Shown: positions 10,709 to 20,394 of the stretch, in pieces
Numbering within the stretch: position 1 is the first letter of the stretch
Layout: each line of letters begins with the position of its first letter
Origin: an uncultured Gammaproteobacteria bacterium
GTDB lineage: Bacteria > Pseudomonadota > Gammaproteobacteria > Steroidobacterales > Foliamicaceae
NCBI GenBank assembly: GCA_951828235.1
Contig: OX639965.1
Coordinates: forward strand, 951,191-1,015,190
Reading direction: 5' to 3'
Length of the DNA stretch: 64,000 nucleotides
Program-made: the position numbers and the translations under genes
The notes under the pieces: model-generated
What the model was told of the DNA's origin: nothing
What the model saw: the letters and a program-made list of their open reading frames with translations, nothing else
The model's database searches: none

Positions 10709-10739
10709 AATGTGTCAATATTTAGATAGTTGACACATT
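10709..10739. promoter_or_regulatory. Operator-like inverted repeat 1 upstream of fic
   Basis: A perfect inverted repeat: 10-bp arms AATGTGTCAA (10709-10718) and TTGACACATT (10730-10739) around an 11-bp spacer. Its right arm contains TTGACA, a consensus -35 hexamer, so a bound protein would occlude the promoter. The spacer length and the TGTCA core are shared with the second repeat at 10757-10789. Confidence 0.75.
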
Positions 10740-10758
10740 TTGATCAATAGCTCACAAT
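10730..10758 (+). promoter_or_regulatory. Predicted sigma-70 promoter of fic
   Basis: TTGACA at 10730-10735 is a perfect -35 box. CACAAT at 10753-10758, 17 bp downstream, matches TATAAT in four of six positions. The elements sit between and partly inside the two inverted repeats, as expected for a self-repressed promoter. Inferred from sequence only. Confidence 0.5.
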
Positions 10759-10789
10759 ATTTGTCAGTATTCTGCAAACTGACAAATAT
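10757..10789. promoter_or_regulatory. Operator-like inverted repeat 2 upstream of fic
   Basis: A perfect inverted repeat: 11-bp arms ATATTTGTCAG (10757-10767) and CTGACAAATAT (10779-10789) with an 11-bp spacer. It starts at the predicted -10 box and ends 11 nt before the fic ATG. The repeat centres are 49 bp apart. Same spacer and core as repeat 1, so the same dimeric regulator probably binds both. Confidence 0.75.
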
Positions 10790-10800
10790 CTGAGACGCCT

Positions 10801-12144
10801 ATGAAACGGCCGCTTACGCCGGAGAACCTCTCCTCATTGCTGGTCAAGCACGGGAATAGCGTTGGAGAAATCCTTCAATCCTGGAATTCTCCCACCGTCA
10901 AACGCCGCTATCTGCACTGGGATAAGGTCAGGCAACGACCACCTCCCAGCGATCTAACTCAAGAGCAGTGGTGGCTGGGAATCAAGCTGGCGCGGAGCGG
11001 TCAGCTACAAGTCTTGCCAGGCTTAAGAGCCGTAGATGGCCTTCCTCTTGTATTCATGCTTCCAAGCCTTGTACTTGAGGGCCTACACCGCATTGACAGC
11101 CGGATGCACGGACTTGTTGGGGTACCTGAATCAGCTGACCTGCCGGCCGAGCCCGATAGGTTCATCATCAACACATTGATTCGCGAAGCAATTACCTCCA
11201 GCCAGCTTGAGGGCGCTTCCACCACCCGTGCAGAAGCTGTCGATATGCTGCGCTCCGGTCGCCGACCCAGGGACCGGAGCGAGCAGATGATTTTGAATAA
11301 TTTCCATGCCATGCAGGCAGTTCGTGAGCTTCGGAATACTTCCCTTTCGGTAGAAGAGGTGCTGCGTTTACACAGGACAATTACTACGGATACTTTAGAT
11401 AATCCAAGCGATGCCGGCCGCATTCAAAGGCCGGAAGACAAGCGTGTCCACGTAGCAGGTTCACGGCGCAACGAAGTCCTGCATCGGCCCCCTCCAGCTT
11501 CGGAACTGCCGGAACGTATGGAACGAATGATTCGATTTGCGAACCGGGAGGAGGAAAGCAAGCGTTTCATCCACCCGGTTATCAGAGCTATTGCACTTCA
11601 TTTCTGGCTCTCATATGACCACCCCTTCGCGGACGGGAATGGCCGCACTGCGCGAGCCTTGTTCTACTGGTCCATGCTGCGATCGGGGTACTGGTTGTTT
11701 CAGTTCATTTCAATCAGCCGTTACCTGCGCGAAGCGCCTACGCAATATGCTCGCTCTTTTCTTTATACCGAGACGGATGACAACGACTTGACCTACTTCA
11801 TTAGCTTGCAAGTGGACTTGATACTGCGGGCCATCGACGACCTCCAGGAGTACATTGCAAGAAAAACCGAACAGATTGCCGCGGTTGAACAAATGCTTAA
11901 ACGATCCACCGGTTTCAATCATCGACAGCTTGCCTTGCTGGCGCACGCCATTAGAACGCCCGCAGCACGTTATACCGTTCGGTCCCATAGCACCAGCCAG
12001 AATATTGCCCGGGCCACGGCTCGAAGCGATCTCCTTAGTCTTGCGGAGCGAGGACTTCTGGAGAGAAAGCCCGCGGACAGGAAAACGTATATTTTTCATG
12101 TGCCCCCAGATTTTGAAGAGCGCATCCGTAGCTTGAATGACTAG
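10801..12144 (+). CDS. Fic family protein with inhibitory helix and C-terminal winged helix
   Basis: Fic enzymes transfer AMP (occasionally another nucleotide part) to hydroxyl side chains of target proteins. The 447 residues show an N-terminal Fic_N-type region, the inhibitory-helix motif (S/T)xxxE(G/N) as SSQLEG at 133-138, where Glu137 would block the active site (class II, inhibition in cis), and the full active-site motif HPFADGNGRTAR with catalytic His274. Residues from about 370 look like a winged helix-turn-helix (TSQNIARATARSDLLSLAERG). Base composition is visibly more AT-rich than the flanking ilv and dehydrogenase genes, suggesting acquisition. The two perfect inverted repeats upstream suggest autoregulation by the C-terminal domain; this is inference. 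Confidence 0.9.
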   Translation: MKRPLTPENLSSLLVKHGNSVGEILQSWNSPTVKRRYLHWDKVRQRPPPSDLTQEQWWLGIKLARSGQLQVLPGLRAVDGLPLVFMLPSLVLEGLHRIDSRMHGLVGVPESADLPAEPDRFIINTLIREAITSSQLEGASTTRAEAVDMLRSGRRPRDRSEQMILNNFHAMQAVRELRNTSLSVEEVLRLHRTITTDTLDNPSDAGRIQRPEDKRVHVAGSRRNEVLHRPPPASELPERMERMIRFANREEESKRFIHPVIRAIALHFWLSYDHPFADGNGRTARALFYWSMLRSGYWLFQFISISRYLREAPTQYARSFLYTETDDNDLTYFISLQVDLILRAIDDLQEYIARKTEQIAAVEQMLKRSTGFNHRQLALLAHAIRTPAARYTVRSHSTSQNIARATARSDLLSLAERGLLERKPADRKTYIFHVPPDFEERIRSLND

Positions 12145-12183
12145 GGCCTGTTCACACTATGCGAGATTCTTGATCATTCTGTG

Positions 12184-13674
12184 ATGAGTCAGCAGCATAC
12201 GACTTCACAGGCAGCTGTAGATTTCCTTGGGGAAGAGCATTGCGCGCTCCTGGGCGGGCATTGGATGGCTGGGGATGGAGGAGATCCAAAGCCGGTCATC
12301 GACCCATCCACAGGTCACAGCGTCGCGCAGGTCGCGCCCTCTTCAATAGAGCAGGCGGATGAGGCCGTGTCAGCGGCGCGGGCAGCGTTTCTCGACCGGC
12401 GCTGGAGCGGACAGACACCGGCGCACAAGCAGCGCGTGCTCTTGCGTGTGGCTGAACTGATCGAGCGCGACGCACGGACGCTGGCCGAACTGGAGACGCT
12501 CAACGGCGGGAAGCTGTATTCCGCGGCCTTGCACGGCGAAGTAGCCCACGCGGCGGAGACCTTCCGCTACTACGCGGGCTGGTGTACCAAGCTGCCTGGG
12601 GCCACCTTCGACCCTTCGGTGCCCGGACAGCGCTTTCACGGGTTGATCCGGCACGAGCCGATCGGCGTTGCGGTACAGATCGTGCCCTGGAACGGGCCGC
12701 TGGTGATGGCCGCCTGGAAGCTGGCGCCGGCACTGGCGGCCGGCTGCAGTTGCATTCTCAAACCCGCGGAACTGACGCCACTGACGGCGCTGTACCTGGG
12801 CCGACTGCTGCTGGAGGCCGGCGTGCCGGAGGGCGTGGTAAGTGTCCTGCCAGGCCCCGGCGGCCAGCTGGGACAGCACCTGGCCCGCCACCCGCAAGTG
12901 AACAAGGTGGCCTTTACTGGCTCCACCGAGGTGGGAAAGCAATTGCTCGCGGATGCACGCGGCAACCTGAAGCGCCTGTCACTGGAACTCGGCGGCAAGT
13001 CACCGGTGCTTGTCTTTGGCGACGCGGATTTGCCCAGGGCAATTGCCGGCGCCGCCGACGCCATATTCGCCAACGCCGGGCAGGTCTGCGTGGCCGGCTC
13101 GCGAGTGTACGCTCAAGCGGGCGTTTACCGGGAAGTGCTCGACGGCCTGGCGGAGACCGCGCACGCTCTGAAGCTAGGCCCCGGTCTGGACCCCGCATCG
13201 GAAATGGGGCCGCTAATCAGCGCCTCGCACCGCGAATCGGTGCACGCCCTGGTGGAGTCCGGCGTCAGCGAGGGCGCAGATCTGGTCACCGGCGGCGAAC
13301 CGGCGCCCGGCGACGGTTTCTTCTACCGGCCGACCGTCTTCGCCGGGGCCGGCGAAAACATGCGCATTACCCGCGAAGAAGTCTTCGGACCCGTGGTCAC
13401 GGTGACGCCCTTCGATACGGCCGACGATGCCGTCCGTCAGGCGAACCGCAGCCGCTACGGGCTGGCCGCCAGCGTCTGGACCCGCGATCTGGCGCGCGGC
13501 CATGAGATCGCCGAACGCCTGGAGTCAGGCATTGTCTGGATCAACTCCCACGGCATCCCGGAACTCTCGATGCCGATCGGCGGCTACAAGCAGTCCGGCT
13601 GGGGCCGCGAACACGGACTGGAGGGTCTCAAGATCTATATGGAAACCAAGTCGATCATGGCAAGGATGGACTGA
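12184..13674 (+). CDS. NAD(P)-dependent aldehyde dehydrogenase
   Basis: Oxidises an aldehyde to the carboxylate. About 496 residues, the normal ALDH length, with the catalytic nucleophile Cys302 in GQVCVAGSR, general base Glu268 in LELGGKSP, cofactor motif [10 protein letters not shown] and the [19 protein letters not shown] segment. ATG 12184 is used; GTG 12181 is adjacent. Its stop overlaps the start of the ManD-type dehydratase as TGATG, so the two enzymes probably act in one sugar or sugar-acid pathway. The exact substrate cannot be read from the sequence. Confidence 0.93.
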   Translation: MSQQHTTSQAAVDFLGEEHCALLGGHWMAGDGGDPKPVIDPSTGHSVAQVAPSSIEQADEAVSAARAAFLDRRWSGQTPAHKQRVLLRVAELIERDARTLAELETLNGGKLYSAALHGEVAHAAETFRYYAGWCTKLPGATFDPSVPGQRFHGLIRHEPIGVAVQIVPWNGPLVMAAWKLAPALAAGCSCILKPAELTPLTALYLGRLLLEAGVPEGVVSVLPGPGGQLGQHLARHPQVNKVAFTGSTEVGKQLLADARGNLKRLSLELGGKSPVLVFGDADLPRAIAGAADAIFANAGQVCVAGSRVYAQAGVYREVLDGLAETAHALKLGPGLDPASEMGPLISASHRESVHALVESGVSEGADLVTGGEPAPGDGFFYRPTVFAGAGENMRITREEVFGPVVTVTPFDTADDAVRQANRSRYGLAASVWTRDLARGHEIAERLESGIVWINSHGIPELSMPIGGYKQSGWGREHGLEGLKIYMETKSIMARMD

Positions 13675-14885
13675 TGCCGCGCATCGCCGAAGCCCGCGTG
13701 ATCGTCACCTGCCCGGGCCGTAATTTCGTCACGCTCAAGATCGTCACGGACGACGGCGTGCACGGCCTCGGAGACGCGACGCTCAACGGCCGGGAGATGG
13801 CGGTCGTCAGCTATCTAAACGACCACGTGATCCCCACGCTGATCGGGCGCGACGCCGACCGGATCGAGGATACCTGGCAATATCTGTACCGCGGCGCCTA
13901 CTGGCGGCGCGGACCGGTCACCATGACCGCGATCGGCGCGGTGGACACCGCGCTTTGGGACATCAAGGCCAAGAGCGCCGGCATGCCCCTCTACCAGTTG
14001 CTGGGCGGCAGAAGCCGCGAGGGCGTGCTCTGCTACGGGCACGCCAACGGCGAGACCGTGGCGGATACCGTGGCCGAGGTGGGCCGCTACCTGGACCTGG
14101 GCTACAAGGCCGTGCGGGCCCAGTGCGGCGTGCCCGGGCTGGCGGGGACCTATGGCGTTAGCGGGGACAAGATGTACTACGAGCCGGCGTCCGCTGCGAT
14201 TCCGGAGGAAAACACCTGGTCGTCGGAGAAATACCTGAACTCCGTGCCCGAACTGTTCGCCGTGCTGCGCGAGGAATACGGCTTCACGCCTCACCTGCTG
14301 CACGACGTGCACCATCGGCTCACCCCTGTCGAGGCAGCGCGCCTGGGCAAGGCGCTGGAGCCCTATGCGCTGTTCTGGATGGAAGACCCCACGCCGGCGG
14401 AGAACCAGAAATCCTTCAGACTGATCCGTTCTCACAGCACCACGCCGCTGGCCGTGGGCGAAGTCTTCAATACCGTCTTCGACTGCAAGGACCTGATCGA
14501 AAACCAGCTCATCGATTACATCCGCTGCACGGTCACCCACGCGGGCGGCATTACGCATTTGCGCCAGATCGCCGCGCTGGCGGCGCTCTACCAGGTTCGC
14601 ACCGGCTGCCACGGCGCAACCGACCTGTCGCCGGTGAGCATGGGCGCCGCGCTGCATTTCGACCTGTCCGTACCGAACTTCGGCATCCAGGAGTACATGC
14701 GCCACACCGAAGAGACGGACGCCGTTTTTCCCCGAGCCTGGCATTTCGAAGACGGCCATCTGCACCCTGGCGAAGTCCCGGGCCACGGCGTGGATATAGA
14801 CGAGCAGCTGGCCGCCAAGTACCCCTACCGGGCGGCCTCGCTCCCGGTCAACCGCCTGGAAGACGGCACACTCTGGAACTGGTAA
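13674..14885 (+). CDS. manD: D-mannonate dehydratase-family enolase-superfamily enzyme (ManD/RspA type)
   Basis: Enolase-superfamily acid-sugar dehydratase; ManD enzymes turn D-mannonate (or D-gluconate) into 2-keto-3-deoxygluconate. The 403 residues show the ManD N-terminus ([29 protein letters not shown]), the barrel metal ligands around [21 protein letters not shown] and VGEVFN, and the late [19 protein letters not shown]. Translationally coupled to the preceding ALDH. A KDG-kinase-like gene at 21275-22279 would take the product onward. Some family members have very low activity and other roles, so the substrate is inferred. Confidence 0.88.
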   Translation: MPRIAEARVIVTCPGRNFVTLKIVTDDGVHGLGDATLNGREMAVVSYLNDHVIPTLIGRDADRIEDTWQYLYRGAYWRRGPVTMTAIGAVDTALWDIKAKSAGMPLYQLLGGRSREGVLCYGHANGETVADTVAEVGRYLDLGYKAVRAQCGVPGLAGTYGVSGDKMYYEPASAAIPEENTWSSEKYLNSVPELFAVLREEYGFTPHLLHDVHHRLTPVEAARLGKALEPYALFWMEDPTPAENQKSFRLIRSHSTTPLAVGEVFNTVFDCKDLIENQLIDYIRCTVTHAGGITHLRQIAALAALYQVRTGCHGATDLSPVSMGAALHFDLSVPNFGIQEYMRHTEETDAVFPRAWHFEDGHLHPGEVPGHGVDIDEQLAAKYPYRAASLPVNRLEDGTLWNW

Positions 14886-14962
14886 TGCCACGGCGGCCCG
14901 CGCAGCCCCCGTCAAGGTAAACTCCAAACTGGACGCTCTACATGCCCCAAAAGCGGGCACAT

Positions 14963-15106
14963 CTATGTGTCACAACATCTGGTCAGCGTGACCGAAGGGT
15001 GACCGAGGGTTGGCAACCGTTCCTCGGTACAATTACAGTCCTTTTTGCGCAAAGTCTTCTTCGATGATCGCGTAACTACCTGACTGCCGCGGAATATCTG
15101 CGTCAT
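14963..15106 (-). CDS. Possible small protein (47 residues) with very strong ribosome-binding site
   Basis: The 289-bp gap between manD and yhaO holds no recognised gene. On the minus strand, a near-ideal Shine-Dalgarno AAGGAGGTA (15111-15119) sits 6 nt upstream of ATG 15106 and opens a 47-codon frame ending TAG at 14963. The product is basic in its first half (RSSKKTLRKKD) and has Cys pairs. An overlapping frame from ATG 15121 gives a 29-residue peptide. No family is recognised and either could be chance or a gene remnant. Confidence 0.25.
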   Translation of the reverse strand: MTQIFRGSQVVTRSSKKTLRKKDCNCTEERLPTLGHPSVTLTRCCDT

Positions 15107-15174
15107 TGCCTACCTCCTTCATGCAACACCTTCTACATGCGATTTTCGATCTGCCGGAGTAACGGCGCCCCCGA

Positions 15175-16446
15175 ATGACCCGTCTTCGTTTCGTGCATGC
15201 CGCGGACCTGCACCTCGACAGCCCATTCAAGGGGTTGCGGGTGGCTGCGCCGGAACAGGTTGCGGACACGCTTTATAACGCAACCTTCAAGGCATACGAG
15301 AACATCGTGGACCTGTGCATCGGCGAACGGGCGGACGCGCTGCTGGTGGCCGGCGACATCTATGACGGGGCCGACCGCAGCCTCCGCGCCCAGCGAAGGT
15401 TTGTGGAAGGTCTGGAGAGATTGCACGCCGCCGGGATACGCTCATTCGTCTGCCACGGCAATCATGATCCCCTTGATGGCTGGGAGGCCAGGCTGGCGTA
15501 TCCGCCGGGTTGCCACCGCTTCGGGGCGGAGTTTGAATCCGCTCCCGTGTTCCGGGACGATCCCGGCCGCGCCGTGGTGCATGGCGTCAGCTACCCGCAC
15601 CGCGACGTTACCGAAAATCTGGTCAGCCGCTTGGGCCGCGTCGATACCGCGCCGTTCTCGATAGGCCTGCTGCACGCAAACGTTGACAACCACCCCGGTC
15701 ATGACCCCTACGCGCCATGTTCCCTCCATGACCTCCTTGAGGCCGACATGAATTACTGGGCGCTCGGCCACGTGCACACCCGCCAGGTGCTCCACAAGCA
15801 AGGGCCGTCGGTGGTTTATCCCGGCAATCCCCAAGGCAGAAGTCCGAATGAGACTGGCGCACGCGGCGCGTACCTGGTGAACGCACTCGATGACGGGAAC
15901 GTTGATCTGGAGTTTCGCGCTGTCGATTGCGTCCGCTGGGAGCGATTTGCCGTGGACATCGGCGCGCATGAAACCGAGCAGGCTTTGTTGGACGCACTGC
16001 ACAAGAGCATGGAAGAGTTGCTCGACGGCGCCGGGGGCAGGCCGGTCATCGCGCGCATATCCTTGGAGGGCCGCGGCGAATTGAACCGGTTTCTTGGCCG
16101 GGCCGACACGCTGGACCACCTGGCCGAGCAAATCAACGAAGCGTGGACGGACCGGACGCCGTTCGCCTGGTGCGAACGGATTGAGAACCGGACGGCGCCG
16201 ACGTTTGATCGCGGCGCAAGGGTGGCGGGGTCCGATTTCCTGGCCGAAGTGCTGCGGACGGCGGACCGGGCGAGGTCCGACCCGGAGCTGCGCGAGCGGC
16301 TCCGGGCCGGTATGCCCGGCCTGTACGAACACCATCGCTTCCGCCGGTATCTTTCCGGGGCCGTTCCGAACGAGGAGGAATTCGCCGCGCTTGTCCGCGA
16401 AGCGGAAATGATGGCCGTGAACCTGCTTGCGGAGGATGGGGAATGA
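15175..16446 (+). CDS. yhaO: SbcD-like metallophosphoesterase (YhaO family DNA exonuclease subunit)
   Basis: Calcineurin-like phosphoesterase of the Mre11/SbcD group. N-terminal motifs in order: DLHLDSPF, AGDIYDGAD, CHGNHD, then GLLHANVD and ALGHVHTRQ, supplying the usual two-metal site. 423 residues, as in YhaO, longer than the catalytic domain alone. Its stop overlaps the yhaN start as ATGA, so the nuclease and the Rad50-like ATPase are made together. Such pairs probably process DNA ends or unusual structures during repair; the exact substrate is not established here. Confidence 0.9.
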   Translation: MTRLRFVHAADLHLDSPFKGLRVAAPEQVADTLYNATFKAYENIVDLCIGERADALLVAGDIYDGADRSLRAQRRFVEGLERLHAAGIRSFVCHGNHDPLDGWEARLAYPPGCHRFGAEFESAPVFRDDPGRAVVHGVSYPHRDVTENLVSRLGRVDTAPFSIGLLHANVDNHPGHDPYAPCSLHDLLEADMNYWALGHVHTRQVLHKQGPSVVYPGNPQGRSPNETGARGAYLVNALDDGNVDLEFRAVDCVRWERFAVDIGAHETEQALLDALHKSMEELLDGAGGRPVIARISLEGRGELNRFLGRADTLDHLAEQINEAWTDRTPFAWCERIENRTAPTFDRGARVAGSDFLAEVLRTADRARSDPELRERLRAGMPGLYEHHRFRRYLSGAVPNEEEFAALVREAEMMAVNLLAEDGE

Positions 16447-19400
16447 AGATTCGCGGCCTGCGCATTGACGGCTTCGGAAAGTTCGCCGACTTTGAGTGCG
16501 GGCCCCTGGAGCGGCCCGTAACCATCTTTCAAGGAGCGAACGAGGCGGGCAAGAGCACGCTGCTGGCCTTCATTCGGAGGGTGTTGTTCGGATTTCCGGA
16601 CGGGCGCAGCCGAAGAAATCCCTACCCACCGCTGGCTGGCGGCCGGCACGGGGGCAGCATAACGATCGTCAGCGACGCTGGAGAAATCGTGACCGTGCAT
16701 CGCGTCCAGGGGACGGGTGGCGGGCCGGTCACGCTCAACGCCGCGTCCGGCGAGCCGCTCCCTCAAGCGGAACTGCCTCGCCTGCTGGGCCATCATTCCA
16801 GGGACATATTTCAGAATGTCTTCGCTTTCACCCTCGACGAACTGCACAATGACGCGCTGCTGAAGGACGACAGGATCAACAGCCAGATCTACAGCGCGGG
16901 CATGGGCGCTTCAAAGCTGCCCGCGGCGCTGAAAAGACTAAGCGAGGAAAAGAGCCGCCTGTTCCTCAAAGGTGGCAACAAGCACGCTATTCATGAGGCG
17001 GCGCGCGCGCTCACAAGCGTGGATTCGGGTATCGCGGAAGTTCGGAACAACGCGCAACAGTACGGGGATCTGTCGGCGCGTCTTGATGAGGTCAAGACGG
17101 AACTCACGCAACTCGACGGCCGCCGCAAGGAGAATCAGTCACGCCTGGATCGCCAAGAGCGTCTGAAGAGCGCCTGGGATGGCCCATGGAACGAGCTCAA
17201 CATGGTGGAGCAGGAACTGGCCGGGTTGCCTGTCGTGGATGATTTTCCGACCGACGGCGTCAGCCGCCTGGAAGGGCTGGAAGAGCGGCGCAGGAACGCG
17301 CGCCGGGAATTCCAGTCAGCAGAGAGGGACGTGGCGGACTTCAAGGTCCGCGCCGGGACGCCGGTTGAGCATGAAGCCATTCTCGACGGGACGGCTGATG
17401 TCCGCAGGCTGGAACAGGGCCGCACCTCGTTCGACAACTCCGTTCGCGACCTGCCGAAGCGCAGAAACCAGGTTGAAGAGCAGCGCAACACGCTGGCTGC
17501 GACTCTGAAGGACCTTGGAGCGGATTGGGACGAAACACGCCTGAGGAATTTCGACATGTCCCTGGCCGTCCGGGAAGAAATCTCGCGACACCAGAAAAAG
17601 CTGCGCGGGGCCCGCGAGTCGCTTGTGCTTTGCGAATCCAATCTTGAGCAGGAAGAAACGGCGCTTGCACGGTCCAGCGAGGTGGAGACCCGCGCCGAAC
17701 AGGCATTGAAGGCTGCCGCGAAGCCGGGTCTTGGCGAAAAGCACTTGAAACAGCGGGGGACCTTGCTAACCGAGGGGCAGTTGCGGCTCGGCCAACGTGA
17801 CTTCGCCCTGCGGCGCGTTGCCGACTTGCAAGATCAGCTTGACAGCTTTGCGAGCACGACCATCCCTGCAAGCCGGAGGAAAAACGGCAGAACATTCGCG
17901 GTTCTCGGGATTGGGACAGTGGGTATCGCAGTGGTGGCTGGTGGAGCGGTACTCGGCGGCGGCGCCCTGCCTGTCGGCATTGCCGCCGGCTTGGCGCTTG
18001 CGGTGATTTCGGCGTACCTGTTCCTGTCTGGCCGGTCCTCCGCCGGCACAGTAGCGGAGCCCCCCCTCACCGCGCCGGTGCGCAACTCGCTTCGCAAAGC
18101 CGAAATCGAACTGGAGGAAGCCGAATCCGTGCTGAAACGGTGCGCCGCTTCGCTGGGCATCGAGACGATTGACGAAAAATCCCTTATGGCGGACAGCGAG
18201 GACTTGGAAGATGAACGAAACAAAGCCCAGAAATACCAACGCCTGTCCGCGGATCTCGATCGCGCCAGAGCGGTGACACGGCAAGGAAAAGACCTGGCGG
18301 ACAGGGCCAGAGAAAAGGTCGAGCGGGTCAGGAAAGAATCGGAAGCCGCGCAGAAGGAGTGGTTGGAGTGGCTGCGGGCGCGCGGCCTGCGCGAAACCTT
18401 CGCGCCGGAAACTATCGCAGAACTTCGGGGCAAGGTGGAGCTTGGACTCAGTCAACTGCGCGAGCTGAAGGAACGGCGACACCGCGTTCAGGCCATTAAG
18501 GATGACATCAACGCTTACGCCGCAATGGTCGAGCCGCTGGCATCGGCCTTCGATGTCGCTCTTGACGTGAATGAACCTTGCAGCGCCGGCGTGACAGCCG
18601 GGAAGCTGGTTGAACTGCACGGGCAGGTTCAGCAACAGATTAGCGGCCGGGAGGCGGCGGAGTCACAACTGGCAAAAGCCAGGCGGAAGTTGAAGGAGCG
18701 GGAGAGTGATCTCCGCAGCGCGGAGGAGGATATGAAGAATCTTCTTCTACGCGGCCACGCCGCCGATGCCGAGGATTTTCGCAAGCGGGCGGAAGTGCAT
18801 CGCCAGCGGGCTGGCCTCAAGGACAAAAGGAGTGCTGCGCTTGAGCGGCTGCAACGTCTCAGCGGCCCTGGAAAGCGCCTCGAATCGCTCATGCAGGAGT
18901 TGGGGAAGGCGGATATTGAGACCCTCGCCAGCGAGGTGAACAGGCTCGAAGAAGAGCGCGACCGAATCGCTGAAAAAAATCAGGAGTTGTCTACCGAGCG
19001 TGGATCCCTGGAAGAAGGACTTAAGCGCCTCGTTGGCGAAAAAGAATCATCGAAGTTGAGAGCCGAGCGTTACCGGTTGCTGGAACAGGTGAGCGGCCAC
19101 GCGCGGGAGTGGGTTGTCCGCACGATCGCCGAGAACCTTCTCAAGGAAGCCCGGGGCAAATTCGAGAAGGAGCGTCAGCCCGATGTTCTGCGGAATTCCC
19201 AAGAGTACTTCCGCGGCATGACCGGTGGACGGTATCAGGCAGTGTTCTCACCGCTGGGCAGTTCCGAGATACACGTAAGGGATTCCGACGGGAGCGCCAA
19301 GCAACCCGACCAACTCAGCCGCGGCGCACGGGAGCAGCTGTTCCTGGCGTTGCGGTTCGGCCTCGTCCGCGAACTGGGCCAGCGGTCCGAACGATTGCCG

Positions 19401-19589
19401 CTCATCGTTGACGAAGCGCTGGTGAACTTCGACCCGGACCGGGGATTGAAGGCGGCGCAGGCATTTATGGAGCTTGCGGAACAAAATCAGGTGCTGGTCT
19501 TCACCTGCCACCCGCAGATCGTGGATTGGTTCGTGAAGGCCGCAGCCGAGCGTGGCGTACAACCGCCTCAAACGATCCCGATCGACTGA
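16443..19589 (+). CDS. yhaN: SbcC/Rad50-like AAA ATPase (YhaN family) with internal hydrophobic segment
   Basis: 1048-residue SMC-like ATPase partner of YhaO. Walker A GANEAGKST lies near residue 35, then long coiled-coil stretches, a central hydrophobic segment of roughly 45 residues (about 480-530, VLGIGTVGIAVVAGGAV onward), more coiled coil, and the C-terminal signature LSRGAREQLFLALRFGLV with Walker B LPLIVDEALVNFD and a final switch His (TCHPQ). The internal hydrophobic stretch is typical of YhaN proteins and would place the complex at the membrane, unlike SbcC. Overlaps yhaO by 4 nt. Confidence 0.9.
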   Translation: MKIRGLRIDGFGKFADFECGPLERPVTIFQGANEAGKSTLLAFIRRVLFGFPDGRSRRNPYPPLAGGRHGGSITIVSDAGEIVTVHRVQGTGGGPVTLNAASGEPLPQAELPRLLGHHSRDIFQNVFAFTLDELHNDALLKDDRINSQIYSAGMGASKLPAALKRLSEEKSRLFLKGGNKHAIHEAARALTSVDSGIAEVRNNAQQYGDLSARLDEVKTELTQLDGRRKENQSRLDRQERLKSAWDGPWNELNMVEQELAGLPVVDDFPTDGVSRLEGLEERRRNARREFQSAERDVADFKVRAGTPVEHEAILDGTADVRRLEQGRTSFDNSVRDLPKRRNQVEEQRNTLAATLKDLGADWDETRLRNFDMSLAVREEISRHQKKLRGARESLVLCESNLEQEETALARSSEVETRAEQALKAAAKPGLGEKHLKQRGTLLTEGQLRLGQRDFALRRVADLQDQLDSFASTTIPASRRKNGRTFAVLGIGTVGIAVVAGGAVLGGGALPVGIAAGLALAVISAYLFLSGRSSAGTVAEPPLTAPVRNSLRKAEIELEEAESVLKRCAASLGIETIDEKSLMADSEDLEDERNKAQKYQRLSADLDRARAVTRQGKDLADRAREKVERVRKESEAAQKEWLEWLRARGLRETFAPETIAELRGKVELGLSQLRELKERRHRVQAIKDDINAYAAMVEPLASAFDVALDVNEPCSAGVTAGKLVELHGQVQQQISGREAAESQLAKARRKLKERESDLRSAEEDMKNLLLRGHAADAEDFRKRAEVHRQRAGLKDKRSAALERLQRLSGPGKRLESLMQELGKADIETLASEVNRLEEERDRIAEKNQELSTERGSLEEGLKRLVGEKESSKLRAERYRLLEQVSGHAREWVVRTIAENLLKEARGKFEKERQPDVLRNSQEYFRGMTGGRYQAVFSPLGSSEIHVRDSDGSAKQPDQLSRGAREQLFLALRFGLVRELGQRSERLPLIVDEALVNFDPDRGLKAAQAFMELAEQNQVLVFTCHPQIVDWFVKAAAERGVQPPQTIPID

Positions 19590-19684
19590 CAATCCGCGAA
19601 AGATTGAGCACGAAAGCGCTGCAAGGCGGTCAAAATTCGATCCGGTTTGTGCGGGCAGAAGGAGTAGCGCTTACGCAGTCCCAA

Positions 19685-20080
19685 TTACTCGCTGGCGTCC
19701 AGACGGCTTAGTTGGCCGGGCCATTCCAGGATGCGCCGGTCCGCCGTGACCAGTTGGTGGCCTTGCAAGGCAGTGGCGACTATCAGGCGGTCGGCCGGGT
19801 CGCCATGCATATCGGCCAGAAGACCCGCGCGCGCCGCGATGGCCCCGTCCACGGGAATCTCGACCAGTCCCTGGTACAGAAGTTCGCGCCGCCAGGCATC
19901 CAGGTCGAGCAGAAACTCAAGCCGGCCCTTCTGGATTCGCATGCCGATTTCCCAGAACGATATGGAAGACACTGCGGCCGCGCGCTCCTGAAGCACGCCT
20001 GCAATGGTGCGCCGAGCTCTTGCTCCCAGCCTCCGGTCGCCGCGCTCATGCCAAAGCACGACATGCGTATCGAGGAGCAT
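19685..20080 (-). CDS. vapC: PIN-domain ribonuclease toxin (VapC family)
   Basis: 131-residue PIN nuclease, the toxin half of a type II toxin-antitoxin pair. Acidic site residues are visible: Asp4 in MLLDTHVVLWH, Glu in SFWEIGMRIQKGRL, and Asp in GDPADRLIVATAL with TADRRILEWPG at the end. VapC toxins cleave tRNA or rRNA. ATG 20080 shares one base with the antitoxin stop (TGATG); a TTG directly before it is less likely. All catalytic residues appear intact, so it is probably functional. Confidence 0.9.
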   Translation of the reverse strand: MLLDTHVVLWHERGDRRLGARARRTIAGVLQERAAAVSSISFWEIGMRIQKGRLEFLLDLDAWRRELLYQGLVEIPVDGAIAARAGLLADMHGDPADRLIVATALQGHQLVTADRRILEWPGQLSRLDASE

Positions 20081-20364
20081 CAAAACAGATCGCCCTCTCG
20101 ATGGTCAGCATCCTCGAACCACTCAGCGGGCATCGGTTCAACGATGTCGCCTAGGATTCGGATATTGTCCCGATTGCGGCCGAAGGCCATTTGCGGTTTG
20201 CCACGATAGGGCATCAGCCGCGAAACCGGCCGGCCGTTCTTGGTGATTACGATCTCTTCGCCGCTCTCGGCGACCTCGTCCATCAGTTTGAGGCACTTCG
20301 CCTTGAACTCGGACGCCTTGATCGTTCTGCCTGGGGCGGTCGCATCATTCGCAGTGGCGCCCAT
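20080..20364 (-). CDS. Phd/YefM-type antitoxin
   Basis: 94-residue antitoxin. The N-terminal Phd/YefM DNA-binding and dimerisation fold is recognisable in IKASEFKAKCLKLMDEVAES followed by EIVITKNGRPVSRLMP; the Asp/Glu-rich C-terminus (EWFEDADHREGDLF) is the likely toxin-neutralising part. ATG 20364 follows GGGAG at about 10 nt; GTG 20367 is adjacent. Couples directly to the PIN toxin and is probably a repressor of its own promoter, where an inverted repeat lies. Confidence 0.9.
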   Translation of the reverse strand: MGATANDATAPGRTIKASEFKAKCLKLMDEVAESGEEIVITKNGRPVSRLMPYRGKPQMAFGRNRDNIRILGDIVEPMPAEWFEDADHREGDLF

Positions 20365-20394
20365 CACTCTACTCCCGTCTTCACATGAGGCACG

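Noticed and set aside
12141..12183. CTAG at the fic stop followed by GGCCTGTTCACACTAT as a possible IS end
   Set aside because: No matching second terminus or transposase was found nearby; a C before TAG is common, so this cannot be separated from chance.
15175..19589. YhaO/YhaN pair as a novel anti-phage nuclease system
   Set aside because: Architecture, lengths and the internal hydrophobic segment fit the known YhaO/YhaN family; there is no additional defence gene except a separate toxin-antitoxin pair.
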